Position numbers and translations under genes: made by a program. Positions 25,306-34,440 of a stretch of DNA of 64,000 nt are shown one piece after another; the first letter of the stretch is position 1; each line of letters begins with the position of its first letter. Below the pieces are notes generated by a model. The model had not been told where the DNA came from. It saw only the letters and a list, made by a program, of their open reading frames with translations, and searched no databases. Source of the DNA: Bacillus sp. MUM 116 (GTDB taxonomy: Bacteria > Bacillota > Bacilli > Bacillales > Cytobacillaceae); contig NZ_MLYR01000036.1 of assembly GCF_001866655.1 (NCBI RefSeq), forward strand, positions 1-64,000, written 5' to 3'.

Positions 25306-25494
25306 ATGAAAAGCTTTTGGTTTACCTATTTTAGAAACCGATATGTTTTAAGAACTGGCTTTTTGTAGGCCTTGCCTAAATCTTCAGAGATGCACATTTA
25401 TAGTGAAGGGATTGTAGGAGAACCTATTGGACAATTTATACTGTCCCAAAAAATATCAGATCAAATTGTGCCATCAGAGGGTAATATCAATTAA
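25306..25494 (+). pseudogene. Short remnant with in-frame TAG, first in the sigma-54 transcript
   Basis: ATG 25306 follows GAAGGAGGA at ideal spacing. Twenty codons (MKSFWFTYFRNRY, VLRTGFL) end at TAG 25366-25368, but the same frame continues for 41 codons: ALPKSSEMHIYSEGIVGEPI, GQFILSQKISDQIVP and a TAA. EMHIYSEGIVGEPIG looks like the C-terminal part of a larger enzyme, so the gene has probably lost its middle. A further small start (ATGATGGAAGCT at 25519 with AAAGGAG) ends after 11 codons. Both look like eroded genes at the head of the operon. Confidence 0.5.
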
Positions 25495-25572
25495 ATCATG
25501 GTAAAGGAGAAAAAAGTCATGATGGAAGCTAAAAAGAAATTTTGCAATGTGTGAAAAGCAATCAATTATTCG

Positions 25573-26757
25573 AAATCTACTAAATACTGTTGAGAAAAGA
25601 AAAAGGGAAAGGAAGTTATATCATGCGTATTGGAATTGACGGTAGAAAAATACCTGAGGCGAAAGTGAGAGGACCGTTAGGCACTCTCGATCATGCCAAA
25701 AGTCTTGGAATGGAAGGTGTGTTTTTCCGAACCATCCTAGATGTAAGTCCGAATCTTGACAAATCGGTGATCCGTGATGTCCGTCAGCGTGCCGACGAGC
25801 TTGGGCTCTATCTTGAAGCAGGTCTTGGCAAGGTAAATCCCTATGCACTTCCCGAAACACCGGAGGTGCGAGATATCGGTGATGGGGATACTTTACTCGG
25901 TTTTCGGAGAATGATGGAGGCCTGTGCAGAATTCGATATTAATGAACTTTGGATTTCCACTGCCGGAATAAAACAACAATACAGAGGGCGATTCACTACA
26001 GACCGCTTCAGAACTGATGTTTCTTGGGAAGACCAGCTAGAGGCCATACGGCGCTTCATGTTGAAGCTTAAACCCATTGCTTTGGACCTAGGGATCCACT
26101 TGAATCTTGAAACACACGAGGAGATTACTACATTTGAAATTCTCCGCCTTATCGAGTCTGTTGGTGAGGATGTTGTAGGGATTGTCTTTGATACAGGTAA
26201 CATCCATATTCGGGGTGAGCATCCGGTCTATGCTGCTAAGCGCATTGCTCCATACGTACGTCAAACCCACCTTAAGGACGCTTATGTTGAACTTATAGAA
26301 GATGGTGCATATTACCAGTCACGTATGATTGGATCAGGTCTTGTAGATTTTACTGCGGTGCTTACTGAACTGAACAAATATCGCCCTGACCTAAACTTAA
26401 CAATTGAATGTGATACTCCACGATTGGGTGCGGTAAAAGGTGAGCCGCACTTTCTAGAACTTTATAACCCAGAATGGATTGCGGGACATCCCGATCTTTC
26501 TCGAGAAGAATTTGCCGCATATTTTGAACTCGTTCGTGACTACACTGAACGTATCCATAAGGGAATGGTCAAGACCTGGCAGCAGCTAAACTCAGAGAAC
26601 TTTGAATACCCCGAAGCCATCCAGTGTATTGAGTCGTCAAGACAGCACATTGAAAATATCTGTCAGGAGATTGGTATCATGAGGGGAGATAGGGCCCATG
26701 CTTAACAAGCTCCCTAAGAGAGTCGGGGGATCTCTACGATTCATCATTTGATGTCCC
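25573..26757 (+). repeat. Direct repeat flanking the ABC operon, copy 1
   Basis: About 1.18 kb, nearly identical to 33254-34440, covering the TIM-barrel gene, about 40 bases upstream and the first 50-60 bases of the next gene. The copies are in the same orientation, about 7.7 kb apart. Confidence 0.85.
25623..26705 (+). CDS. Xylose-isomerase-like TIM-barrel protein, copy 1
   Basis: A 360-residue cytoplasmic protein of the sugar phosphate isomerase/epimerase (AP endonuclease 2) superfamily, starting at ATG 25623 behind AAAGGAAG. Family signs: MRIGIDGRKIPEAKVRGPLG at strand 1, LGLYLEAGLGKVNP, HLNLETHEEITTFE (a metal-binding E and H), IVFDTGNIHI (D), RQTHLKDAYV (H, D) and LTIECDTPRLG (E). These form the divalent-metal site of isomerases or epimerases on sugars, inositols or related acids. 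It is nearly identical to 33304-34386. The partner gene that follows in copy 2 is broken here. Probable role: first steps on the compound imported by the adjacent ABC system. Confidence 0.85.
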   Translation: MRIGIDGRKIPEAKVRGPLGTLDHAKSLGMEGVFFRTILDVSPNLDKSVIRDVRQRADELGLYLEAGLGKVNPYALPETPEVRDIGDGDTLLGFRRMMEACAEFDINELWISTAGIKQQYRGRFTTDRFRTDVSWEDQLEAIRRFMLKLKPIALDLGIHLNLETHEEITTFEILRLIESVGEDVVGIVFDTGNIHIRGEHPVYAAKRIAPYVRQTHLKDAYVELIEDGAYYQSRMIGSGLVDFTAVLTELNKYRPDLNLTIECDTPRLGAVKGEPHFLELYNPEWIAGHPDLSREEFAAYFELVRDYTERIHKGMVKTWQQLNSENFEYPEAIQCIESSRQHIENICQEIGIMRGDRAHA

Positions 26758-26990
26758 GTATTCGTTCTTTTATATCTGCAACTAGTGACTGCCGTGACTC
26801 GAAAAGTGGAATTCCCTTCGAGATCCATATTGCCAACTCAGTAATATCGATATCTGGATGTATTTCAAACCACCCTTCGTACAGGAACGGTATATCAAGG
26901 CATCGACTGGCCGTCCCTGATGGTTCGAATCAGCGCAATTGACCCAGTTGCCTGGTATTGGGAGGAGATCCATCGCGCTGAACTCCCGTT
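26699..26990 (+). pseudogene. Remnant of the second TIM-barrel gene, with internal inversion
   Basis: Bases 26699-26757 match the start of the intact gene at 34379. Bases about 26757-26898 match the reverse complement of its 3' part (about 35175-35320), and 26899-26990 match about 35086-35178 in forward orientation (TGGTATTGGGAGGAGATCC versus TGGTATTGGGGGGAGATAC). So the middle of the gene was deleted and its end inverted. It still starts with ATG overlapping the upstream stop as in the intact pair, but it encodes nothing functional. Confidence 0.8.
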
Positions 26991-27185
26991 GTTTACACGA
27001 CAAACCAAAATTTTGCAAGACTTAATTAGAATCTATGAAACTTATTAAATTACGTCATTTTTTTATCGATCCCTTTTAATGCAATAAATGGTTAATGATA
27101 TTGATTGAGCCGTACGCTTTTAATTCGTTTTTGGATTGTCCCAAAACCATATATAGAGAAAATAGAAAATGTGGGGTGTGAAAAG

Positions 27186-28718
27186 ATGGGGAAAAAATTT
27201 TCAGTTTTGTTTATTGTTTTTATTCTGATTGTCAGTGTCATTGCCGGTTGCTCGAGTCAAGCTGGAAATGGTACAACAGGCACAAATAGTACAAAGGATA
27301 CTCTAACTATTGGAATTCCAGAAGCGCCAGCTTATATGGATCCTCAGATTCAAGCCACACTTGCGTCATACCGTGTAACAACACAGATTTTTGACAGGCT
27401 TGTAGCTCTTGATAATGATATGAAGATTGTTCCTGCACTTGCGGAATCTTGGAAAGTAGAAAATCCAACAACTACCGTCTTCCATCTTCGTAAGGGTGTC
27501 AAGTTCCACAATGGGGAAGAAATGAAAGCTGAAGATGTTAAATTCAGTCTTGAACGAGCTATTAAAAGTGATGGCGTAAATTACAATTACCTCATAATCA
27601 AGGACATAATTATTGTTGATGATTACACAATTAAGATTGTGACCAAACAACCTTTTAATGCTCTATTGTACAGGCTCTCGCTTGATGCAGCAGCAATAGT
27701 AAGCAAAAAGGCAGCTACGAGTGATAAAGATTTTAATAAACATCCTGTTGGCGCTGGTCCATATAAGTTCGTCTCTTGGGATCTGGGCGGAGATGTTGTT
27801 CTGGAAGCTTTTCATGATTATTACAGGGGCGAACCTAAAGTTAAGAAATTGATTTTCAAGAATATTCCTGAAGCAATCAACAGATCGATCGGTCTTGAAA
27901 CTGGAGAAATTGGCTTAGCTTATGATTTAGGAATTACTGATTTGGATAAAGTCAAGAACAACAAAAATCTTAAGGTGGAAGAAGCTGCCAGTACAACAGT
28001 ATATTATCTTGGATTCAATACCAAAAAGCCTAACCTTGATGATGTTCGCGTAAGGAAAGCGATCGCCTATGCACTTAACACTAAGGACATTATCGATATC
28101 GTTTTTAACGGTACAGCAACTCCGGCCCATAATACGATGCTTCCACCGAACCTATTTGGTTCCGCGCCTGATACCGTTACGTATGAATACAATTTAGACA
28201 AGGCGAAAAGCTTGCTTGCAGAAGCTGGGCACCCAAATGGGTTTAAGACAACGCTTTGGGTTCCTGATACCCAGGTTCTAAAAAGTGCTGCAGAAGTAGT
28301 TCAGGGGCAACTTAGTAAGATTGGTATTGATGTTGAAGTCAAGTTAATGCAGTCAGCTTCATTCTATTCTTCTACAGGAAAGGGTGAACATGACCTGGCC
28401 ATTATGACAAAAACATCTATCGATCCTGATAGTATGCTCAGAGCCATATATCATTCCGAAGCATTTGGACTCTCGGGCAATCGTTCATTCTGGGCAACAA
28501 AAGAAGTTGATGCAAAGTTAGATAAAGCAAGTGCGACAACAGATCGTAACGAGGCTAAGAAACTTTATGCAGAGGTACAGAAAACGGTGGCTGACCAACT
28601 TCCGGTTATTCCAATAGCAATTGAGCACATAAATGCCGGAATGCAGTCAACGGTTAAGGGCTTTAACTTATATCCTGGAAAAACGCATTCCATATATGGT
28701 ACGTATTTTGAAAAATAA
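27186..28718 (+). CDS. ABC importer substrate-binding lipoprotein (SBP family 5)
   Basis: A 510-residue extracytoplasmic lipoprotein starting at ATG 27186 (GGGGTGTG upstream). A signal peptide with lipobox IAGC puts the modified cysteine at residue 22. The family 5 (DppA/OppA/NikA) pattern is clear: LTIGIPEAPAYMDPQIQ, LAESWKVENPTTTVFHLRKG, VKFHNGEEMKAEDVKFSLER, PVGAGPYKFVSWDLGGDVVL, DVRVRKAIAYALNTKDI. Family 5 proteins bind peptides, nickel chelates or sugars. Position between TIM-barrel genes suggests a carbohydrate-like or modified amino-acid ligand. It captures the ligand for the two permeases and two ATPases that follow. Confidence 0.93.
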   Translation: MGKKFSVLFIVFILIVSVIAGCSSQAGNGTTGTNSTKDTLTIGIPEAPAYMDPQIQATLASYRVTTQIFDRLVALDNDMKIVPALAESWKVENPTTTVFHLRKGVKFHNGEEMKAEDVKFSLERAIKSDGVNYNYLIIKDIIIVDDYTIKIVTKQPFNALLYRLSLDAAAIVSKKAATSDKDFNKHPVGAGPYKFVSWDLGGDVVLEAFHDYYRGEPKVKKLIFKNIPEAINRSIGLETGEIGLAYDLGITDLDKVKNNKNLKVEEAASTTVYYLGFNTKKPNLDDVRVRKAIAYALNTKDIIDIVFNGTATPAHNTMLPPNLFGSAPDTVTYEYNLDKAKSLLAEAGHPNGFKTTLWVPDTQVLKSAAEVVQGQLSKIGIDVEVKLMQSASFYSSTGKGEHDLAIMTKTSIDPDSMLRAIYHSEAFGLSGNRSFWATKEVDAKLDKASATTDRNEAKKLYAEVQKTVADQLPVIPIAIEHINAGMQSTVKGFNLYPGKTHSIYGTYFEK

Positions 28719-28830
28719 TTTTTGATTTAGGTTTCATGCCGATAATCATCGGCATGAAACTTAAAGAAACTGACGGTCTGGTAAAAGCTGATTTTTCAGG
28801 AGAGTCAATTAGAAGTTTGGGGGTTGTCAG

Positions 28831-29769
28831 ATGTATAAATTTATTCTTCGCAGGTTGGCCATGCTGATTCCAGTATTATTGGGGGTAAGTTTTCTTGTTT
28901 TTACAATTATGAATCTTACTCCTGGTGATCCTGTTGAGATGTACTTAGGTGATAACTATACGGCTGAGGCGCATGCTGCCATGACTCACGAACTAGGTCT
29001 TGATAAGCCATTTTTTATTCGTTATTTAAACTATATCGGACATGCGGTTCAAGGTGATTTTGGTATTTCTTATACAACACATCAACCAGTACTTGATGAA
29101 ATTCTAGCAAGATTTCCTAGTACCCTCATTCTTGCCATCTCTGCGCTAATTTTTGCTATTGTGGTAGGTGTTGTGTTAGGGACAATTTCAGCAGCAAAGC
29201 AATATTCCGCATTTGATTCAGCATCGACGTTTTCTGCTTTAATAGGAGTTTCAATGCCTAACTTTTGGTTAGGGCTAATGTTAATCATAATATTTGCTGC
29301 AGGTTTAGGATGGTTTCCATCTTCAGAATTCAGTGGGATAAAGTCCTTGATCCTTCCGGCAATTGCTTTAGGCACTAACTCACTTGCCATAATTACACGA
29401 ATGACACGTTCTTCCCTGTTGGAAACGATTAGGCAGGACTATGTCAGAACAGCACGTGCCAAGGGAGTCAAGGAGTATAAAGTAATTATTAAACATGCGC
29501 TTCGCAATGCGATGATACCAATCATTACCATATCAGGGTTGCAGTTTGGTTTTCTTATTAGCGGCGCTGTGGTAGTAGAGACCGTTTTTTCATGGCCTGG
29601 AATTGGAAGGCTTCTTGTTGAAACAATAAAATTAAAAGATATACCTGTTGTATTAGCACTTGTCCTTATGAAAGCAGTAATGTTTACGGTTATTAATCTT
29701 ACCACTGATATCCTGTACGCATTTTTTGATCCCCGTATTAGGGCACAGTACAAGGCGAGGAAGGTGTAG
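28831..29769 (+). CDS. ABC importer permease (DppB-type)
   Basis: A 312-residue membrane protein with six helices: RLAMLIPVLLGVSFLVFTIM at the N-terminus, a periplasmic loop with LTPGDPVEMYLGDNYT, and the EAA coupling motif in VRTARAKGVKEYKVIIKHAL. This is the BPD_transp_1 domain of DppB/OppB/NikB-type permeases. It forms the channel heterodimer with the next gene. GGGGTTGTC precedes the ATG. It lies 112 bases after the binding protein, separated by a hairpin (TTTCATGCCGAT against ATCGGCATGAAA) that could reduce downstream expression relative to the binding protein. Confidence 0.93.
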   Translation: MYKFILRRLAMLIPVLLGVSFLVFTIMNLTPGDPVEMYLGDNYTAEAHAAMTHELGLDKPFFIRYLNYIGHAVQGDFGISYTTHQPVLDEILARFPSTLILAISALIFAIVVGVVLGTISAAKQYSAFDSASTFSALIGVSMPNFWLGLMLIIIFAAGLGWFPSSEFSGIKSLILPAIALGTNSLAIITRMTRSSLLETIRQDYVRTARAKGVKEYKVIIKHALRNAMIPIITISGLQFGFLISGAVVVETVFSWPGIGRLLVETIKLKDIPVVLALVLMKAVMFTVINLTTDILYAFFDPRIRAQYKARKV

Positions 29770-29772
29770 AGG

Positions 29773-30681
29773 ATGAATACAACAATAATACCAAGAAAGA
29801 ACAATAAATTTGAACTAATACCGGAAAAGAAAAAAAAATCCGAGTTGGTTTCTATCTGGAAACGATTAAAGAAGAATAAACTGGCCATTGCTGGCTTAGT
29901 AATATTAACCCTAATCAGTCTTTTGGCTGTTTTTGCAAATGTTTTATTTGATTATAAGACAGTAGTAATTCAACAAAATGCCGCAGAGAGGCTGCGACCA
30001 CCCTCTGCAAGCCATTGGCTTGGGACTGATGAATTAGGCAGAGATATTCTTGCAAGAATCGTTCATGGAGCGAGAGTTTCAATTCCTATTTCGCTTGCGA
30101 CTATTCTAATTGCTACGGTTGTAGGTGGTATTATTGGGGCAATTTCCGGTTATGTAGGTAAAACGACCGACAACATTATTATGCGAATCATGGATATTTT
30201 TCTTGCCATCCCCGGCATTTTGTTATCTATTGCAATTGTAGCTGCGCTTGGCCCAAGCATGAGGAATTTGTTGATTGCTATAAGTATAGCGAATATTCCT
30301 CCATTTGCTCGAATCGTAAGAGCTTCTGTTCTGTCCATTCGTAACGAAGAGTTTATTGAAGCGGCCAGAGCAATTGGTGCAAATGATGTAAGAATTATTT
30401 TTAAACACATCATTCCCAATTCTATGGCTCCAGTAATTGTTCAAGCAACTTTGTGTATCGCTGGTTCGATATTAGAAATTGCCGCCCTAAGCTTCATCGG
30501 CCTCGGCATTCAGCCTCCTGCTCCTGAATGGGGCGCCATGCTCAGCGGCGGTCGGCAGTATATTCGATATGCATGGTGGATTTGTGTTTTCCCTGGTATA
30601 GCGATTATGTTAACCATTCTTTCTCTCAATCTACTTGGGGATGGATTGCGTGATGCATTGGACCCTAAATTGAAAAATTAG
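29773..30681 (+). CDS. ABC importer permease (DppC-type)
   Basis: A 302-residue membrane protein, three bases after the preceding stop. An N-terminal cytoplasmic segment (KKKKSELVSIWKRLKKNKLA) leads into helix 1 (GLVILTLISLLAVFANVLF), PPSASHWLGTDELGRDILAR (the OppC_N signature GTDxxGRD), and the EAA loop EAARAIGANDVRIIFKHIIP. Six helices. DppC/OppC family. Partner of the DppB-type permease. Confidence 0.93.
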   Translation: MNTTIIPRKNNKFELIPEKKKKSELVSIWKRLKKNKLAIAGLVILTLISLLAVFANVLFDYKTVVIQQNAAERLRPPSASHWLGTDELGRDILARIVHGARVSIPISLATILIATVVGGIIGAISGYVGKTTDNIIMRIMDIFLAIPGILLSIAIVAALGPSMRNLLIAISIANIPPFARIVRASVLSIRNEEFIEAARAIGANDVRIIFKHIIPNSMAPVIVQATLCIAGSILEIAALSFIGLGIQPPAPEWGAMLSGGRQYIRYAWWICVFPGIAIMLTILSLNLLGDGLRDALDPKLKN

Positions 30682-30690
30682 GAGGTAACT

Positions 30691-31704
30691 ATGACTGGCA
30701 GCAAACTACTAGAAATCAAGAATCTTAATGTTGAGTATAGAACTGATGATGAAATCGTTTATGCAGTTAACTCCCTTGATTTGAGATTAAATTCCGGAGA
30801 AAGCCTTGGTCTGGTGGGGGAGACAGGCGCGGGTAAAACCACAACAGCACTCAGCATTTTGAAGCTTGTTGCTGACCCACCGGGCAAGATAACTAGCGGT
30901 GAAATTCTTTTTGAGGGTGAAGACCTTCTTAAAGCAAAAAAGGATTTCCTGCGTCAAATCCGAGGAAATAAAATATCAATGATTTTTCAAGATCCTATGA
31001 CTAGCCTTAATCCTGTTTATTCCGTTGGCGACCAAATTGCGGAAGTGATTCATCTCCATGAGAAATGCAGCAAAGCCGAGGCGCAGCAAAAGGCTGCTGA
31101 TATGTTGGAAATGGTCGGTATTCCTAAGGATCGGTATGATGAATATCCACATCAATTTTCAGGGGGAATGAAGCAGCGTGTTGTCATCGCCATGAGTATC
31201 GCATGTTCGCCAAAACTTATCTTGGCGGATGAACCAACGACAGCGCTTGATGTAACGATTCAAGCACAGGTGCTGGAATTGATGAATGATTTGAAAGTTA
31301 AGTTCAACACTTCGCTGCTTCTCATTACGCATGACCTTGGTGTTGTTGCTCAGATATGTGACAGAGTCGCAATTATGTATGCAGGTGAGATTGTGGAAAT
31401 CGGAACGGTTGAGGAAGTTTTTGAACATCCAAAACACCCGTATACTATAGGGCTTTTTAAATCAATTCCTACGCTGGATGATAAGGTTGATAGGTTAAAG
31501 CCGATAAAAGGGCAGATGCCGGATCCTACTAACTTGCCGTCCGGTTGTTCATTCCATCCACGTTGCCCCTACATGGATGAAGCTTGTTCGAAAACGGAAC
31601 TAGCGATGACTAATGTCTCAGGCACTCATTCAGTGAAATGTCTTATTCATGAGGGCAAGGTTAAGTCTTATGAGTTTTTGGAGGAAGTCACATATGGCAG
31701 ATAA
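30691..31704 (+). CDS. ABC importer ATPase (DppD-type)
   Basis: A 337-residue cytoplasmic ATPase, nine bases after the preceding gene with AGGAGGTAACT upstream. Walker [11 protein letters not shown]-loop [19 protein letters not shown], signature [15 protein letters not shown], Walker [17 protein letters not shown] and the switch [10 protein letters not shown] are intact. The oligopeptide-transporter C-terminal domain carries the cysteine cluster [14 protein letters not shown] seen in Dpp/Opp ATPases, which may bind an iron-sulfur cluster. Pairs with the next ATPase. Confidence 0.93.
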   Translation: MTGSKLLEIKNLNVEYRTDDEIVYAVNSLDLRLNSGESLGLVGETGAGKTTTALSILKLVADPPGKITSGEILFEGEDLLKAKKDFLRQIRGNKISMIFQDPMTSLNPVYSVGDQIAEVIHLHEKCSKAEAQQKAADMLEMVGIPKDRYDEYPHQFSGGMKQRVVIAMSIACSPKLILADEPTTALDVTIQAQVLELMNDLKVKFNTSLLLITHDLGVVAQICDRVAIMYAGEIVEIGTVEEVFEHPKHPYTIGLFKSIPTLDDKVDRLKPIKGQMPDPTNLPSGCSFHPRCPYMDEACSKTELAMTNVSGTHSVKCLIHEGKVKSYEFLEEVTYGR

Positions 31705-32665
31705 TATTCTGGAAGTTAGGAACCTTAAAAAGTATTTTAAATCGAATAACGGAACTCTTCATGCAGTTGATGATGTCTCTTTCAGTATTCAGCGCGGGCA
31801 AACATTGGGGCTTGTAGGAGAATCTGGTTGTGGAAAGTCAACAATTGGCCGCTTAATACTAGGGCTCCATCAGGCGACAAGTGGGGAAATTCTCTTCAAT
31901 GGGCAAGACATCTGTAAAATGAATAAGGCGCAAATTCATGATTTACGAAAAGATCTTCAAATTATTTTTCAGGACCCGTTTGCCTCTCTGAATCCGAGGA
32001 TGTCCATTGGTGAAATTATTGGAGAACCGCTTTTAATCCATAAAAAAGTAAAGCGGAGGGCGGAGCTTGATTCCGAAATCAGGCGCTTAATGGATGTTGT
32101 TGGATTGAGTAAAAGATTTATAAATTCCTATCCCCATGAACTCGATGGGGGACGGCGCCAGCGTGTTGGAATAGCAAGGGCACTTTCCTTGAATCCACAG
32201 TTCATTGTTTGCGATGAACCAGTATCTTCTTTGGATGTTTCTATTCAGGCCCAAGTTCTGAATTTGCTTAAGGATCTGCAGGATGAATATGGTCTGACTT
32301 ATCTTTTTATCACCCATGACTTATCTGTCGTAAAATACTTTTCAGACAAGATAGCGGTAATGTATCTTGGACAACTTGTTGAAATTTCAGAATCCGATGA
32401 ATTGTTTAAAAAGACGATTCATCCCTATTCACAAGCATTGCTTTCTGCAATACCAGTCCCAAACATACGCCAAAAGATGCAGCGTGTAAAACTTATTGGT
32501 GAACTTACAAGTCCAATTGATCCTGAACTTGGTTGTAGGTTTGCAAAACGATGTTTGTACAGTCAGTCAAAATGTGTAGGACAAGATCTAGAGCTCAAGG
32601 ATTTTGGAAATAGTCATTTGTGCAAATGTTGCAGATCCGATGAGTTACTAAATACAACATTATAG
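31694..32665 (+). CDS. ABC importer ATPase (DppF-type)
   Basis: A 323-residue ATPase starting at ATG 31694, overlapping the DppD-type gene by 11 bases, with TTGGAGGAAG upstream. Walker [11 protein letters not shown]-loop [16 protein letters not shown], Walker [16 protein letters not shown] and switch [10 protein letters not shown] are present. The ABC signature reads [17 protein letters not shown] rather than LSGGQ, a variant known in some Dpp-type ATPases. The C-terminal cluster [14 protein letters not shown] plus CKCC follows the family. It completes the importer; the 640-base gap downstream separates it from the second TIM-barrel copy. Confidence 0.93.
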   Translation: MADNILEVRNLKKYFKSNNGTLHAVDDVSFSIQRGQTLGLVGESGCGKSTIGRLILGLHQATSGEILFNGQDICKMNKAQIHDLRKDLQIIFQDPFASLNPRMSIGEIIGEPLLIHKKVKRRAELDSEIRRLMDVVGLSKRFINSYPHELDGGRRQRVGIARALSLNPQFIVCDEPVSSLDVSIQAQVLNLLKDLQDEYGLTYLFITHDLSVVKYFSDKIAVMYLGQLVEISESDELFKKTIHPYSQALLSAIPVPNIRQKMQRVKLIGELTSPIDPELGCRFAKRCLYSQSKCVGQDLELKDFGNSHLCKCCRSDELLNTTL

Positions 32666-33303
32666 CAGTTTCTTTCATTATGATTAAATAAAAAAATATA
32701 TATAGCACTTTCGACATCAGAAATTTATACAAATTTTACAAATGAAAATATTTCAGGTTTTATAGAAAAAATAAAATAGGCAACAAAGGAAATTTTAAGT
32801 AAAAATCGGATATTCGTATCCCTTTAGCCAAAACGTAAACTCCTTTATGATTAATAAAAAAATTGGGTCGTAAACAAGAATAATTGAGAATCAGCGTCAC
32901 ATTTATAATTTTTTTTCAAACCGGAATCTTTGATTTCCTTTGTTTCTTTACACTCGGCACAACACAAATGGGGCGACGGTTTCTTTAATATCTCATTAAG
33001 TTTTTAGGTGGATGTTTTCGTTATTACCATAAGTAAGGAAGAGTATTAAATGAAAGAGCTCTGAGTTCTTAGATGATAAAGATAGAACCGGAATATTTAC
33101 TTTACCCTTAGGTTCCAGCAGCGATGGAAAATTAAGGGTACTAGATACATCCAAACTTCACATTGCCACTTTATCATATGTGTGCAGGGCACGTAGCAGT
33201 AGTTGGCAATAATATGGAAACGTCGTTGTCAATATTTCCGCGAATAATATTCTGAATATACTAAATATTGTTGAGAAGTGAAGAAGGGAAAGGAGTTATA
33301 TCA
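32666..33303. other. Intergenic region before copy 2 of the TIM-barrel genes
   Basis: About 640 AT-rich bases with no supportable gene and no sigma-54 site. The last 50 bases (from about 33254) are homologous to those before copy 1. Confidence 0.45.
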
Positions 33304-34440
33304 ATGCGTATTGGAATTGACGGTAGAAAAATACCTGAGGCGAAAGTGAGAGGACCGTTAGGCACTCTCGATCATGCCAAAAGTCTTGGAATGGAAGGTG
33401 TGTTTTTCCGAACCATCCTAGATGTAAGTCCGAATCTTGACAAATCGGTGATCCGTGATGTCCGTCGGCGTGCCGACGAGCTCGGGCTCTATCTTGAAGC
33501 AGGACTTGGCAAGGTAAATCCCTTTGCACTTCCCGAAACACCGGAGGTGCGAGAAATCGGTGATGGGGATACTTTATTCGGTTTTCGGAGAATGATGGAG
33601 GCCTGTGCAGAATTCGATATTAATGAACTTTGGATTTCCACTGCCGGAATAAAACAACAATACAGAGGGCGATTCACTACAGACCGCTTTAGAACTGATG
33701 TTTCCTGGGAAGACCAACTAGAGGCCACACGACGCTTCATGTTGAAGCTTAAGCCCATTGCTTTGGACCTAGGGATCCACTTGAATCTTGAAACACACGA
33801 GGAGATTACTACATTTGAAATTCTCCGCCTTATCGAGTCTGTTGGTGAGGATGTTGTAGGGATTGTCTTTGATACAGGTAACATCCATATTCGGGGTGAG
33901 CATCCGGTCTATGCTGCTAAGCGCATTGCTCCATACGTACGTCAAACCCACCTTAAGGACGCTTATGTTGAACTTATAGAAGATGGTGCATATTACCAGT
34001 CACGTATGATTGGATCAGGTCTTGTCGATTTTACTGCGGTGCTTACTGAACTGAACAAATATCGCCCTGACCTTAACGTAACAATTGAATGTGATCCTCC
34101 ACGATTGGGAGTGGATAAAGGTGAGCCTCACCTTATTGAATTTTATAACCCAGAATGGATTGCGGGACATCCCTACCTTTCACGAGAAGAATTTGCCGCA
34201 TATTTTGAACTCGTTCGTGACTACACTGAACGTATCCGTAAGGGAATGGTCAAAACCTGGCAGCAGCTAAACTCAGAGAAATTTGAGTACCCCGAAGCCA
34301 TCCAGTGTATTGAGTCATCAAGACAGTACATTGAAAATATCTGTAAGGAGATTGGTATCACGAGAGGAGATAAGGCCCATGTTTAACAAGTTCCCTAATA
34401 GAGTCGGGATCTTCGCGAAGGATCTCTGCGGTTTATCGTT
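33254..34440 (+). repeat. Direct repeat flanking the ABC operon, copy 2
   Basis: Nearly identical to 25573-26757; see that entry. Copy 2 continues into an intact second gene, so it is the better candidate for the ancestral form. Confidence 0.85.
33304..34386 (+). CDS. Xylose-isomerase-like TIM-barrel protein, copy 2
   Basis: A 360-residue protein nearly identical to 25623-26705. Differences are few and concentrated at the C-terminus (for example PRLGVDKGEPHLIEFYNPEW here, PRLGAVKGEPHFLELYNPEW in copy 1). All metal-ligand motifs are kept: LETHEEITTFE, IVFDTGN, QTHLKDA, IECDPPR. AAAGGAG precedes the ATG. The next gene starts inside its last codons, so the pair is translationally coupled and may act as one unit. 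Confidence 0.87.
   Translation: MRIGIDGRKIPEAKVRGPLGTLDHAKSLGMEGVFFRTILDVSPNLDKSVIRDVRRRADELGLYLEAGLGKVNPFALPETPEVREIGDGDTLFGFRRMMEACAEFDINELWISTAGIKQQYRGRFTTDRFRTDVSWEDQLEATRRFMLKLKPIALDLGIHLNLETHEEITTFEILRLIESVGEDVVGIVFDTGNIHIRGEHPVYAAKRIAPYVRQTHLKDAYVELIEDGAYYQSRMIGSGLVDFTAVLTELNKYRPDLNVTIECDPPRLGVDKGEPHLIEFYNPEWIAGHPYLSREEFAAYFELVRDYTERIRKGMVKTWQQLNSEKFEYPEAIQCIESSRQYIENICKEIGITRGDKAHV

Noticed and set aside
25366..25368. TAG read as pyrrolysine
   Set aside because: No other in-frame TAG genes or pyl genes are visible; gene decay is more likely.
25621..26270. Long antisense frames inside the TIM-barrel gene, repeated in copy 2
   Set aside because: They mirror codon structure of the sense gene and are repeated only because the gene is duplicated; no start signals.
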